Part shown: positions 45,954 to 60,500 of the stretch, in pieces | How positions within the stretch are numbered: the first letter of the stretch is position 1 | How the letters are laid out: each line of letters starts with the position of its first letter | From: Cristatella mucedo | Lineage: Eukaryota > Bryozoa > Phylactolaemata > Cristatellidae | Assembly (NCBI GenBank): GCA_009760855.2 | Contig: WPIO01000002.1 | Location: 762,001 to 826,000 of the forward strand | Reading direction: 5' to 3' | DNA: 64,000 nucleotides | Notes under the pieces: generated by a model | Database searches by the model: none | Told to the model about the DNA's origin: nothing | The model's input: only the letters and a program-made list of their open reading frames with translations | Translations under genes and position numbers: made by a program

Positions 45954-46973
45954 AGAGGGGGAGACAAAGGGGGAGAGAGAGAGAGACGTAAAAACCAATC
46001 GCACAGGAGTCAATACCTAAGACGCTTGGGTACTCAAACCTTAACAAGAAATACCTGTTAATAATAACAATATAATAATAATGCACTTAATAAAGCACCC
46101 TCAGAGAACTCAATCTCTCTTTAGGCGCTTTACATTTGCTGCAAAGGGAAATGCAATTGAATGGTCAGTAATATCATGCTTGATAAACAAGCAAAATGAA
46201 TAACATGGTTAGGGGTAACGTGCACAGGGTCAGCATGCAAATGTGGTTAGTGGCAGCGTGCACAGTGTCAGCACACATAAGCACGTGAAGGACGAATCAT
46301 AGGGACTCACTAAATGCTGCTCTAAATAGGTGTGTTTTTAAGTTCTTTTTAAATGTGGTCAAGTCAGGGGATGTTCTGACGCAATTCGGGAGGGAGTTCC
46401 AGGCTTTGGGAGCATACAAACTAAATGCACGGTCTCCAAAGGATTTGAGGTTTGTACGAGGTATTTGAAGACTGTTGGATTCCGAAAAGCGTGTGGTACG
46501 ATGCGTGGCCTGGTTGTACATGGTCCATGCATGTGGAGTGGATCTGAGAGATAGGCTCGAGCCATAGAATGAAGGGACCTAAAAGTGAGCGACAAAACCT
46601 TAAAGTCAATCTGTTGCTTGACTGGTAGCTAGTGCAGGTCGGCGAGAAGTGGTGTGATGTGGCAACTGCGACACTCACGACAGACAAGCCTAGCTGCGGA
46701 GTTTTGCACCAGCTGCAATCGCCTGATCGCACATGCCGGTAGGCCAGTAAGCAGTGAGTTACAGAAGTCGAGACGGGATGTCATGAATACATGGACCAAC
46801 TTGGACGTGGTATCCTTATCTAAACAAGCCCGAATTTGAGCAATGTTATGAAGCTGAAAATAGGCAGTTGGGAGATGAGCGGTTTGAAGTAATCTTTGCG
46901 CATGCCCAGTTTTTCGCCACAAGGGATTTAAGCTCAGCTGCATTTTTTAGAGTCATGGGTAGGCGAACGATAG

Positions 46974-47045
<72 letters not shown>

Positions 47046-50000
47046 AGACCAGTACTGTCCATTCGGCTCTGGCTAAAGAGAGATCCTCTGGCTGATCTGC
47101 GGTTCATTGATTAACGTTATAATAAATAATAATATATACGTATGTATATGCAAAATGTATTGTACGCGTATGCAAGATGTTCATTTAAAAGAGTCGTGTC
47201 ATACAGCAGCAAGCAGTCGGCCAGGGCTGTGTGTCTTCACTTGCATAATATAGAAACCAGATAAGTGGCTGTTGGGATGGCTTCACGAAGGGGCAGCTGG
47301 CTCAGGAACACCTGCCAAGCAGGCAGGAGAGCTGCTAACTACATCCCGTGGATTTCAAAAGAAAAGCCTTGGATCGCTGACCTTCCTGCAAGTCTTTCAA
47401 AAAACGAGCCTGCTGCTGCAAGCGTTTTATAGGGCAAGGTCAGAGGGCACAGGCTGCTCTATTTTGCTCGATAAGCTCCACTCCCTGCGTGTGCAACCCC
47501 AGGCACATTGATCCACAGACCTCGATGCTGACATTTAAAGGCGGGCAAGGTATGGGTCCTCATTTCATCTGCAACTACTTTAAAGCAACCAGCAAGCCAA
47601 TAGATGATGTAGCTGCTGCTGTACCAGCCAATAAATGTCGTAGCTTCTGCTGCTGCTGCTGCTGCCGCTGCTGCTGCCGCCGCCGCCTTTGTTGCTGCTC
47701 GTTATCGCACCCACCCAGCCAGCGTCGGAGATCAGCGAGTGGTCATTGCGGCTTCATGCTCAGGCTTAATATAACTACTGGCCATTCGCCTCCCGACGAA
47801 TGTATGCGCTATAAGCAATCCCCAAACGCGCCGATTGCATTTCGCACATATGCCGTCGTCTAGCGGATTAGGTATTTTCATAATGTTATTAATGATACAT
47901 TAATATTAATATGACAATATTGATGTAAGCGACAGCCAAGCCTAGCTGCGCATTTTCATACCAACTGTAAGCATATTATTGCCAGGGTGTGAAGATCTTC
48001 GTGTAGTGACTCAAAAATGTCGAGGCAGGATATCGCAAGTGCATCTAGGATCGGCTTGAATGTGGCATCCTTGTCTAAGATGGCCAGAATTTCTGCAATT
48101 TTATGCGCTGAAAGTAGGCCGACTTGAATGTAGAGCTGATGTGGTCGTCTAGCGAAAGGCCACTTTTGAATAGGACATACAGATTTTTTGCTCAGGCTAC
48201 AGAAGATATGCTAGCAGACCCCGTTTTGAGGGATAGTTTTTCTAAAACTGAGTCACATTAGGTTTGCCCATAGCTAGTACGATGGTTTTTATCATCATTC
48301 AGTTTGAGAAACTCATTGGCATCCGTGTGCGAATGTGATGTATCTCCATTTGTAACTCCCCAAAGTCACAAAGACTATGTGGGTATTACGCAGGAGATTT
48401 TTGTACAGCGCTCTCAGGCTAGACGGCTTTCGGTATGCACACTAGCTAAAAAACTTTATCTTACGCAATAAAGAGAACGTAATAAGCAAAGCTGAGTCAG
48501 GAGAGCAGTTTGTGTAGTGAGTAGCATGGAAGTGGCAGTTTAGGACAGCTCGACAGGATTTGCCATAGTGGGCTGTAGGAGAGTAATTGTCATCGTTACG
48601 TAAGAATCGTGGCAGTGAGTTCCACATTCTAGGAACTGCAGAGCAAAGCATCTGTTGCCAACGGTCTTTAAGCGGAGGAATGGAACAGCTAATTTATTTT
48701 CCATGCAGGACCTAATGGTACGAGGAGGCTGAAACTGGTGCAGCAGTTCAGCTAGGTATGAGGAGCCAAGTCATGGCGGCCTTGTAGGACAATATAAAAA
48801 CTTTGCACTGTATCTGTTGATCAACCGGCAGCCATTCTAGCTCTTTTAGCAAAGGAGACACATGATCAAACCTCTGAGATTTGTAAACTAGAATTTCAGC
48901 CATATTCATTGCCATCTGGAGTGGCGTAGTGGCTTTTTTGGCAGCCCAGCCAAAAGGGAATTGCAAAAATCTAGCCGAGAAAGACTAAGGAGCTTGTTAA
49001 ATCTTTCGCTAGCCACCGTGGAAGACAGTACCTAATCTTAAAAATAGGCATCGGACGTGATGGCCAGCTGTGGAAGCAGTCTTATTAACGAAACTTTCAA
49101 AACTTAGCCAACTGTCGAAGAAGAGACCTGAATTCCGAGCATATGGTTGTGGCCGCAAAACAGCATCACCCATTAGAAGAGCAAAGCCTTCTAGTTCATC
49201 GACACCCTTAAGGTTTCCTATGAGCAACAGTTCAGTTTTATCGTCGTTTAGTTTAAAGAAATTTTCAGACATGCAGGTTCAAATTTCGGCAAGGCAAACA
49301 AGGCATTTAGTTTACAAGTCGCTGCAGCAGACTATCAGCAATACCTGCTGGTAGAGGTTGTAGAGTGCTTGACGCGTTGGAAAGTAGCGAAGAATCAAAG
49401 CACAACAGGCTAAACGTTTACAGATACAAATTGTTTCGATGTTTGACATAGCAGTTGAATCGCAAAGACTACTTCATCTGGTTTTAGAAATAGAAAGTTT
49501 ACTAAGCACGTTTTAGCTATCTTTTCCATTTAGAGTTTCTCTTAAATACCTAAACACTAAAGCTTAAACCTTAAGATCTAAACTCAAAACCCAAAAATCC
49601 AAACCCCTAATCTAGCTACAAATCTAACCAAAACAATTTAGCCAGTCTAGAAAATCTAACCAGTAAAACATAAGCCGTAAAACCCAAAACACACAACCCG
49701 TTTAATAAGAACGTGCTTATTTAGCGTAAATGTAAACATACGCTGACGGCTATGTTGAACAGCCCGCTTTGAGCACTGTGCCCATAGCAGATCTGACACT
49801 GCTGCATGTATTAGCCGGTTCATTGGGTCATGCTGGGTATGCATTGTTGTAGAAGCCTACGTACCCATAGCTGCCGATACGTGGAGACCCCGATTCCGAA
49901 TATTTTTTTATATATTTCCAAATATTATATATATTCCGAGATTTTTGCTGAGTGATCGGTTAAAAAACGTTGACTAAAAGGCGATTGCTTGAAATAACTG

Positions 50001-53000
50001 AATTCAGTCTCTTCACTCAGTTACCATTTAATTGAATTTCCCTTTGCATCAAATGTAAAGCGCCTAGAAAGAGATTCAGTTCTCTGTGGGCGCTTTATCA
50101 AGTACATTATTATTTTTATTATTATTATTAGTTAATGAGTTATCCGACCAAACAAGTATCTATCAGCTGATGTAGCCGCTTCATTCTAAATACCGGCAGA
50201 AGAGCCTGACACATTTTTATCTAACCTAGCAATTAAAAATTCCATGCCACAGGATTCAAACCATTAATGGTCATTAAGTCTCAGCGTCTTACCGAAGGGC
50301 TCAGGCAAAGTGATGATGTGGTACGGTGTGGTACCAACCATTTGAAGAATAGCCTTTCACCAGATGGACGAGGCTGCTGTTCGTAGATCTGACTGCAAAC
50401 CGAGGCTGCGAGTGGAGTTTAGGCCCAAATAACTGCAGTACTTCTCTCTGCTGCTAGGCCAGCCGCCAGATCGAGCCGGCCTCGACCCTGACTGACAGCT
50501 GCCTGTCCGATTGTGCAAAACGACGAGAGACTACTAGCGAAGATGTAAAGCAAGAACGAGCAGCAGCTAAAGAAAGCGGCAGCAGGCATTAGCATTGGTA
50601 CGAGCTCCTTGTGACTAGAATCTGGTACTGACTGACGGGAGCTTTTATCTCAGGCTAGATTAAATGAGGTCCGACTCACCGACATAGTCCCAGCGGGGGT
50701 CAATACAAGGCATGCATAGCGACAGCAGCAAAAGCGACAACAAAACGACGACAGGATTGGCTCCTACCACGAAGCGGGAACATACTGTACGCAAGCAGCG
50801 GTCCCCACGAAAAGTGTTCATTAATTTTAATAAGTTTCATCAAGGTCTGGTGCGTCAAGTGCTTTCACGGGGTTTCACAGGCGGGAAGCGGAGCAATCAG
50901 TGCTGAAATTTTTAAAATGTACGAGCTTGGTACTTTCCAAAGCCGGCCAATTGGAGTAGACGCCACGAAACTTAGGGAGTTTGCAACTTGGCAGCACCGT
51001 TGTATATGCGCTTGCGTATGTACTTACATATGACATTAAGCTGATCGTCGAAAGGGGGACCCTGTCAGACACGGCTACGCATTGAACGTAACTGCTATTG
51101 GTCTTACTGTCCTCAGCGCGAACGCCTCCTAGTTGCCGGCTAGCAGCTGAATGTGCTTTTGAAACACTTGCATCTCAAGAGGCGAAAAATTATACAGGCC
51201 GCTGGAAAACGTCATTGTTAGAAATTCGTTGATGCTGCAGCTTAGTATGAGCAATAAATCGTGCGGATTGCGGCAAACAAAAATAGGCCAATCCTCCGAA
51301 TAAGCAATTTATTTTTGAATAAGCAATTTATTGAAGGCACCGATAGATAAAGGATTGCTCTTCCTGCTCATTTTAATTAAGGAATAGATGATTTTTATAA
51401 ATTTAATAGACCAAAAGTTTTAAAGGACTCGTTTCATAAGTCAACGTAGGAAAAATAAAGAAAAATGTTTTTGCTCATCCCACGCGTCCCACTGCCCAAT
51501 GTAGCCCGCCTTCCTGTTTTCGCTCTCAGTTTGGCTACAGATATGACTATGCGCAACAAATTGTTTCTTACGTCGGCCAGCCTACTTACGAAGCGTCGTT
51601 ATTTATTACAGTATGCGTAAATTTTAAAGGTAAAGACTCATCCGTACGTCCGCGACAGCGAGGAGTGCAGGCCTCTGGTGATAGAAACACTAAAGTTCCT
51701 ATACGACCTCGACTTGAGCGAAGACAAGGAAGTCGATCTCTCCAACCCGTTGGCCAGGCCACGGATACCGAACGATATTCTGTTTGCAATCGGAGGATGG
51801 AGCGGAGGAAGTCCGACGAACGTTATTGAGACGTACGATACACGTGCTGATCGTTGGATCCAGTGTCCGTGCGGCGACGGCGGTACGGACGAATGCCGCT
51901 AGCGCTAGCGGCACTGTTCAAAGCGAGGCGGCGAGCGCCTCGCTTTACTGAGCCAAACGTGGAGCTGGATAGTAACTTCTTTGTCTGTCATTTTTTCCCT
52001 CAGGGCCAAGGGCATACCACGGAACGGCTTCCATTGACGAGAAGATCTTCGTTGTAGGGGGCTTTGACGGTGAGAGACTGGGCGAGCGCTGCACTAGACA
52101 GCAGTCGATCGATCAGCTGCCATCGGCCCCGCGGCGGGCGCCTGCTCTGAGCGAACGTTCTATTTCAGGAATGGATTACTTCAACAGCGTTAGACGCTTT
52201 GATCCAGTGAAGAAGATGTGGTCTGAGGTGGCACCTATGAACGCGCGAAGGTATGCAGGCATTGACGCTGGAATTCGCTTCGCTCTGCTCTGCTCTTTGC
52301 ATTCCCGTTTGTCTCGTATAGGTACGGCTCTTAACGGTAAAAGCTATGCGCAAAATGGGATATCGAAGGGATTATGCAATGCACATTATGCAGCTCTTCA
52401 CTAGCTAATTTATTGCGCTAAGAAGATTAAAAGCTGATAGCTTTCGAAGGGTGCATGAAGATTCAAAATTAGTGTTCTGTGCGTATACTGTGAGGGGCTG
52501 GCTGTCCCACGAGTAACTGCGATCTCTACAAATAAGCTGCGCGAAACTCAAATGAGACGATAATTGTACATTACACAGCGCTGTGCTTAGAATATAGCTG
52601 CAGAAGAGCTGCAGCGGCTTCCCATTCAATGGTCAATCTACGCTATTCTACAATGGGCAATATGTAAGTTCCTACTGCAGGACTCACAGCCTAGGCCTGG
52701 AAGTTCAAGTCTGGGGTACAGACCATGCGCCACCAGTTCACACTGAGGTCCATGCTATATCCCAGAGTCAAAGTTACTTTTGTGTTTTCAAATTTATTCA
52801 CAATAATCGTGTCGGTTACCGAGTCATATACGTGGCGTGAGCTCCGGAGATTAGTGTGGGAGCGCTGTAAGGTTCCAGTTCGGATCTAGGTCTGCATAAA
52901 GCCACCGAGACTAGGCTATTTTAACCAGCAGTAGTGCCTAATTCAGAAGGTTCTGGAAGATCGAGGTCATCGGAGAACCTCACCAGAAACCACTGCAGTC

Positions 53001-54447
53001 ACTTCGGCTCCATTCAAGCACTTAACGCTGGGGATCGTTAACATGCACTTGATCTTCGTACAAGTGACAAAGGTCGCTATCTCAGCTCATTTCTTTCTGA
53101 ATCTAAGTATTTTATATAATCGTTAGTTAGACGTAATGATCGGAAAAGATTCTCTAATTAGACAGCCGCCAGAGGTTCGTGCGCATCAGGAGCCCCGGTC
53201 TAATTAATGTGGGAGCAATACAGAACGCACAAACAAGGAACAATCACGTGCGGTGAAGAATCGCGTTTTAGGAGAAACAGTGCTGCGACTCACTTAGCAG
53301 CCTACTTTTAATCGATAGTTCTGAGAAGGTATCGCTATTTTAGGACGCCGCTCAAGTTGTCGTAAGCAGCCGCTCTAGTCGAGAGCATGTGCTTACGCTA
53401 GTAATACTCTCACACAAGGGAGAGTTTTATTTTCGCTAGTGAGCAAGGCTGAGGTGAAGCAAAGGGGGCAGGACCCTAGCGGCACGATGAGGATTCCTGC
53501 CCCTATTCCTACGCCAACGACCGTCGCAACAACGAAATAATGTCCTACTTCCACTCGATGAGCAACCGTCGAGTTCTTGCCGAATAATCAATATCGTTGT
53601 GCCCGAAAGTATTTCATGACTTTTGATCCTGGCCCCGATATGTAAATCTTTAGGGTCTTTCCGCCTCGATGAAAATCCTGGCTCCGAGTCTTGGTCCGAG
53701 GGCAAACATTAGAGAACCACGTCCATGCGAAAATTTCACCCAAAGAACCGCATTGTCTTTTAGAAATTCTCGAAATTGTTAACTGCAATTAGCAACAGCT
53801 CTAGCAAAAATTCCATGCCATCTCCGGGAGACGAAGATAAACTAGTTGTTTTTCACATCGCTGCAGCAATGTCGCCGTCGGAAAATCAACAATGGGTTGT
53901 AGAGATGGTGTAAGAAGCCACATTTCTACTGTCGAGCGAAAAGAAAAAGGAATTTTGAACTGAAATTGCGCAAAATTTAAGGAAATTCTGTACCGGGAAT
54001 AATAATGCAATCAAAATACCGTGTACTCGATTAGTTGAATAATAAACGCTTAAGCTTCCGTTTTCGAATGGTCAAATTATGTGAAACTAAGAAAACAGTG
54101 ATTTGCACTGAAATTTCATGAATAGTTGTGCTCAATCGCACCTTTAATTGCATGAAATTATTATATTTTCAAACTGGCTCACAGTTTTTAGTTATTTTGA
54201 CATAGTAATAATAATGATAATAATAATTCATTTGATATAGCGCCCTTAGAGAACTCACTCTCTTTCTAAGCTCCTTACATTTATTTAATAGCATTTCCTG
54301 TCAACAGAAAAGCATCAAACTAGCAAACTCGCTGCTAGTTTGTATCCGACTTGATCTCTCATCTCCTTTTTTTCTCTCGCTCCGTCTCTCACTGTCTCTG
54401 AGCTGTCCTTCTCTCTTCAATTCTTCAATTTTTTCCATCTCTCCCTC

Positions 54448-54503
<56 letters not shown>

Positions 54504-57500
54504 TATTCCTCTTTCTCCGTCTTTCTCTCTCCCTCGCTCTTTTTTGTCTGTACGCTTCTTAAAACCTCTCTCCTCTTCTTTTCGTTTGCATTCGGTTTTA
54601 TCTTCTTGGCTCGCTTGAATTTTTGGTGGCAGCATGAATTTATAACTTCTGAGAGACTCGGTGCTAGACCAACCCATTCGTCTGAGCTATCTTATAATAG
54701 GATTGTTTAAATAATCGCGCGCGAGTCGCTAGCATCAAAGTGGGAAACTCCTTCCGTCATGCGACAAGATGGCGACCAATACTTCTGGGAGTGACGTTTA
54801 GTAGACTTGCAATTCCACCTCGACTCAGCCAAGCGAGTCCTCAGGCAGTGAGCTTTAGTTACTACGAAGCCCAGTATTACGGTCAGCCTTAGGTTGCCCG
54901 CCACTCTTGCATGCTCGTCGTTTTGTAGAGTAGCAGATAGCCGCAATAGTACACAGGAATGTAACTAGCTGACTCGTGCGCCTGGTTGCTCGCACTGCGA
55001 CAGGCAAGTTCGCTGCGAAGCGTAAACGAGGCTGGGCAACAAGCCGCTCATCGTTCGTACGCGGAGCGCAGTCTGCCGTTTGCGCTCGCCGTCGCCGCGC
55101 AGACAGCGTCACCAAGAGACGAAAAGACGAAGACGGAGAAGAAGAAGAAGCAGCAGCGCCGAGTCGCCACCGCAAGCAGCCCGACGCTCTTTTTTTGCAG
55201 GTGCTACGTCAGCGTGGCCGTACTCAACAACTGCATATACGCAATGGGAGGCTTCGACGGTCACGTGCGGCAGAACACGGCAGAGCGCTACATACCGGCA
55301 ACCAATCAGTGGAGCCTAATCGCTCCAATGAACCAGCAGAGAAGCGACGCGAGCGCCACCGCACTCAACGGTGAGGCCGCCGCCGCCGCCGCGGAGACGC
55401 TGGCCGGCGGCAGGCTGCGGCGTGCGGCGCGAGTCCTCGGCGGCGGCGCGCCGCAGCCACATTCGAGCTTCGCCGCTTCAGCCCGCCGGTCACTTGCGCC
55501 CGCCCCGAGCGGTCTGCAGAGCGTGACGGAGTAATGCGAGCGTTTCCGGCGAGTCTGAAATGCGATGGCAAGCGTTGCTCTATGGTGGGCAATGTTCGAT
55601 GATTTTACAGTGCCGTCGAGCGATTCGGCTCTGCGCCTAGACCCAAAGAGAATGCCTCGGGCGAGCTGCATCGCGCCAGAGCCTCGCGCCAGCGAAAAGT
55701 GGAAAGACGCAAAAACCTTATAAAACTAGTCCAACGATTGGATATTTGCTTAGTGTACCTTTCAAAAGACAAGCGCGATGGAACAGAAACTCGAAGTTTT
55801 GATGGCGTCCACGCATGAGAAAAAAATGATTATGCAAACGGGGTCTAACTCGGATGTGCGTCGAAGTAAAAGATCAACAAATTAAAAATTGATCGATCTT
55901 TGCATCGCTTTCGACTTGCGTCCTAACGCGTCCTGGTAGATCGCGCTTCTACAAGTGCATGGTTGTGATTTATATGCAGATTCATTTACAGTGTAGCTTT
56001 GTGCCATCTACAATCCGTATATCGGCAGAACGGAGGAGGGCTCACTGCGGCTGCTGACGCTTGCAGCTCGCGTGCCGGCGAAGCTGCGGCGGCGGCCGCG
56101 AAGGACGCCCTTAGGCCGCCGGTGGGCCCGCTTCCGGCCTTAACGCTTGCGCATGCAGGTCTAGCATGCATTTCCTCGCCGCCGCCACCGCCGCGGCCGC
56201 CGCCGCCGCCGCCGCCGTCGAAACTAGGTGGCCGAGCATGTTAGTCGCCGCGAATCGTGCTTCTCTCGCTGCCGCGCGGACGCTGCCGCCGCCGCAGGAA
56301 GTGAGACGGCGAGGCGCGGCAGCCGAATCGCGCCAGCGTTTGTCACCGCGGGTCAGAAAGTACTTTTCTTCTGGTCAGGGAAAGTTTATATAGCTGGTGG
56401 TTTTAATGGACAGGAATGCATGAGCTCCGCCGAGTACTACACGCCCGAGACTAACCAGTGGACGCTAGTGGCGCCCATGCGGAACCGGCGCAGCGGCGTC
56501 GGCGTGGTGGCGCATCGAGGCTTTGTGTACGCGATCGGAGGATTCAACGGCATATCGCGCATGAACAGCGGCGAGAAGTACGACCCGGAGAAAAACACGT
56601 GGACGCCAATCTCGGAAATGTACAGTCCCAGAAGCAATTACGCAATCGAGGTATGGCGCACCGTAGCGAGCGGTCGAGCAGGGTTCGATAATGGCGACGT
56701 CGGGTGCTGCCCAGATCCATCGCTGGCGCATGATGATTACAACAGGGAGCCGGACGTGGCGTAGTGCTCGACGTGGCTACCTAAGTGACTGCTAAAGAAT
56801 TGCATTCGCCGGTCCGCGTCTTGCAGCTTCAGGTGCGGCGCGCTGTGTAAGTGGTCCTTCCCGGGGTAAGCCTCTGCGTCTTGTGCTCACCTGGTGTTTT
56901 GACGCCAACAAGAGGCCGTCAAGCTGAGAGAATAAGCCCGTGATGATTGTAACTCGTCTTGATTGATAACTGGGGATCAAAGATTACAGATTTTAGTTCA
57001 GATAAATTTATATATTTATGTATATATTTTTATTTATTATATATATATATATATATATATATATTGCTCAACGATGGCGTAGCAGTGGCTCGTACCGGGT
57101 TAAGTGAGCTGCCCGAGGTCGCGGCGTCTGCGAATAATGACCACACAGTGTGGGCTACCGGCTGCGGGAACCTGGCGAAAAAGAAGCCTCCACGCTCGTT
57201 TTGCTGCGAATGGCCGCTTGTGGTGAGCCGTGATGGCGGCACACTGGGTAAGGTGGTCACTTTTCACGATCTCGGTCCCGAGGTAATGTAATGCAATGTA
57301 ATGTATCTCCGTCTGTAACTCCACAAAGTCATACAGACCATGTGGGTGTTACGTTGGAAAGTTTTGTATAGCCCACTCACAGCCTAAGCGGCTTTCGGTA
57401 CGCATTCGGTAGCCAACAGACTTCGTCTCACGCAACAAAGAAAAAGTGGGAAGCATAGCTGAGTCAGGAGAGCGGTTGAGGTAGCGAGTAGCATAGAAGT

Positions 57501-60500
57501 AGCAGCTCAGGACCGCTGAAAAGGATGTGCCATAGTCGGCAGTAGGAGAGTAGTTGTCGTTGCGTAAGAATTGTGAAAGCGAGTTCCACAGTCTAGGACA
57601 TGCAGAGCTAAAGCTTCTGTCTCCAACGGTCTTTAAGCGGAGGAATGGTACAGCTAATGTATTGTCCACACTGGATCTGAGGGCGCGAAGAGGCTGAAAC
57701 TGATGCAGCAGTTCAGCTAGGTACGAAGGAGCCAAGCCGTGGTGGGCCTTGTGGGTCAGCGTAAGAACTTTTGTGGGTTCGAATCCTGCGGTAGGCGATT
57801 CTGTATCGCCACTGCAAGCGGTGGCGATAGCCGTAAAGGCTCTTCTGTCGCTATGCAAAAGAGGCTGCTAAATTAGCAAGTATTTATTTTTTATTTTATT
57901 TACTAGTTGCGCGGTTTTCTTGTATTCACACACTGAGTCGTTACCTCGATTGCCCACGTACATTAGCAAGGGACGGCTGCGGTGGAGCGTCTCGGCAACT
58001 TCCATGAGCACAGTCTCAGACCCCATAGGCGTAGCAGCTAGGATTGAATCGAGGATGTCTAGTATAGTCTGACCTTGACCATTCCAACGGCAGCCAATGA
58101 ACAGGCCGCCAGGCACGCCTCCTGGAGTTATTTTCAAGAGTCAGGAGCAGCTGGCCTCCATCCCGCGTCCGGCTTTCCTCCAACTAAAAATCTTGCTCTC
58201 TACGGTAGCCTGCCCTTTGCGAGTCGCGACGTCCTTCGTTGGGTCGGATTACAAACGCTCTGTAGCGGCTCCGGAAATTAAGTTCTTTTGCAATAAACGC
58301 AGCAGCACAGCGCACGTAGCGGGTGCTAGTCGTTGCAGACACGCGACCGATGCCGATAGAGCTAGCGCCTCAAAGCAAGGTTAGCGAATTGCACACGTTG
58401 CCTCTATACGCGCAGGTGTGCCGACGGTAGCAGGGCGAGGTTGCAATTGATTCACTGCGCCCGCATCTTGATATAGCGCAAGTCCAGGTCATTACTGCAG
58501 AGCCATCTATTCGATAGCTAGAGAGGGGTGCATCAGTACGGCAACTGCCATAGCGTGCAACTCAATATTTGTATGCCCAAAGTACAGCTGACAAACCCTC
58601 ACTTGAAATTTGTTTATAATGGTAACACATAGATTGTGATCATGCGATTCCTAATGATCCTAATTAACGAACCGCGAGTAATTTATCTCAGGTAATTTCA
58701 TAATCTAACCAATTCAATGTGCACGCATTTCACTCGTTAACATGCCCCAGTATAGATTTCTGCCACGTGCCTGGTTAATCTATTGGGTTAGCTGCCGAGA
58801 AGCGTCGGAAAGCTGTACTTATGTTCACAAATGTGTCGTGAGCGTTGCAGCTGCCACATTACTCCACTTCTCGCCGACCTGCACTGGCTACCAGTGAGGC
58901 AACGGATTGACTTCAAGGTTTTTTCGCTCACTTTTAGGTCTCTTCATTCTATGGCTCCAGCCTATCTTTCAGACATGCTACCCCATCAGGCCAAGCATCG
59001 TACCACCGGCTTTTCGGAATCCAACAGTCTGGAAATACCTCGTACAAACCTTAAATCCTTTGGAGACCGTGCATTTAGCTCGTATGCTCCCAAAGCCTGG
59101 AACTCCCTCCCGACCTGCGTCAGAACATCCCATGACCTGACCACATTTAAAAGAAACTTAAAAACACACCTATTTAGGACAGCATTTAGTGGGTCCCTGT
59201 GATTCGTCCTTAATGTGCTTATGCGTGCTGACACTGTGCATGCTGCCACTCACCACATTTGCATGCTGACCCTGTGCATGTCACCCCTAACCATATTATT
59301 TATTTTGTTTGTTTTTCAAGCATGATTTTACTTACTATTTTATTGCATATCACTTTGCAGCAAATGTAAAGCGCCTAGAAAGAGATTCAGTTCTCTGAGG
59401 GCGCTTTATCAAGTGCATTGTTATTATTATTAATATTACAAAACCTCTAGGACAGGGCAAAGTTAATTTATTAAAGTTGTGTAACAATGTCGGAGGCTTT
59501 AGTCCACTCGCTTTGAAATTCGCAAATTTACAAGTTTTTTGTGAAATTTGGGTAGAATCGTGGCCTGCGAACATCCCTGCTCATAGCGATTACACGAACT
59601 GGGTACTTCAAAAGTCAATAGTGGCCTCTGCGTGTTTTCATGCAGGGCGCACACCTAATTCGTGAGTGTTCTACTTATTGCTCAGATCAGCTGCAAATTG
59701 CTGCAAACGTGGTGTAACGGAATGCGTACCGAAAGCCGCTTAGGCTGTGAGCGCGCTATACAAAACTCTCCTGCGTAGCACACACGTGGTCTTTATGACT
59801 TTATGGAGTTACTGACGTAGATACATTACATTACATTCTTAACTAAGGTCTTTGCAACACCTAACTAGTCACGCGTAACTGGTTACGAACTGAAGGGTGG
59901 CAGGTCCAACAGCCCCCATATATGTATAGGCAGAACAGCCTTTGCGGCTATCATTCGCTCAAAGTGGCAATAAAGGATCGCTTGTTACACGACTCGAAAG
60001 TACGGCCTGGGTGGTAAAGTGCAAGCACCTTATCCTTAAGTCAATACCTAGGGGCAAGGTACAGGTAGGATGTTTTAACAGCCTCATTTAAATAAAGGTG
60101 AATGAACCTTAATGGCTCTCCCCCTCTTGAAGCAGTCAACGGTGGATTGCCTCCTGAAGGGCTCGAACCCATGACCTGATTCGTGGAGTGCTAGCATTTC
60201 TATGTGCAAGCATCACTACAGATAACTTTTTACAGAATCTAAGAATATGTCTATGAAATTTTCGGATCGCAATGACTATAAGTGAGGAGCGCTTAATAAT
60301 CTAAGCGATTGTTTTGAACTTGCATATTTAGCATGCCCACGTTTCACTCACTATCGAGCATCCGGTTGGACAACTTGCTGCAATGACTTTACGAATTAAT
60401 AGCCAATTACGTGTTCATTATCTTTACACAGAGTCCGGCTATTTTTATATTTTTTATTTTCTATTTTCTATTATTTTTTTATTTTATTTTATTCTATTAT

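Noticed and set aside
45700-45990. Long open frames rich in Arg/Glu/Asp (plus) and Ser/Leu/Cys (minus) beyond KLHL10 exon 1
   Set aside because: They are translations of the GA/GACA microsatellite. The KLHL10 protein family continues in exon 2 with the correct phase after the donor at 45585.
47272-47511. 79-codon frame in KLHL10 intron 1
   Set aside because: No homology signature and it lies between repeats in an intron; probably chance.
49540-49690. Interstitial telomere repeat
   Set aside because: CCTAAA/AACCC-like words are irregular, with no consistent 5- or 6-base period.
55365-55671. Arg/Ala-rich frames around KLHL10 exon 5
   Set aside because: GCC-rich intron composition leaves frames open in several phases; no domain recognised and they overlap the true exon.
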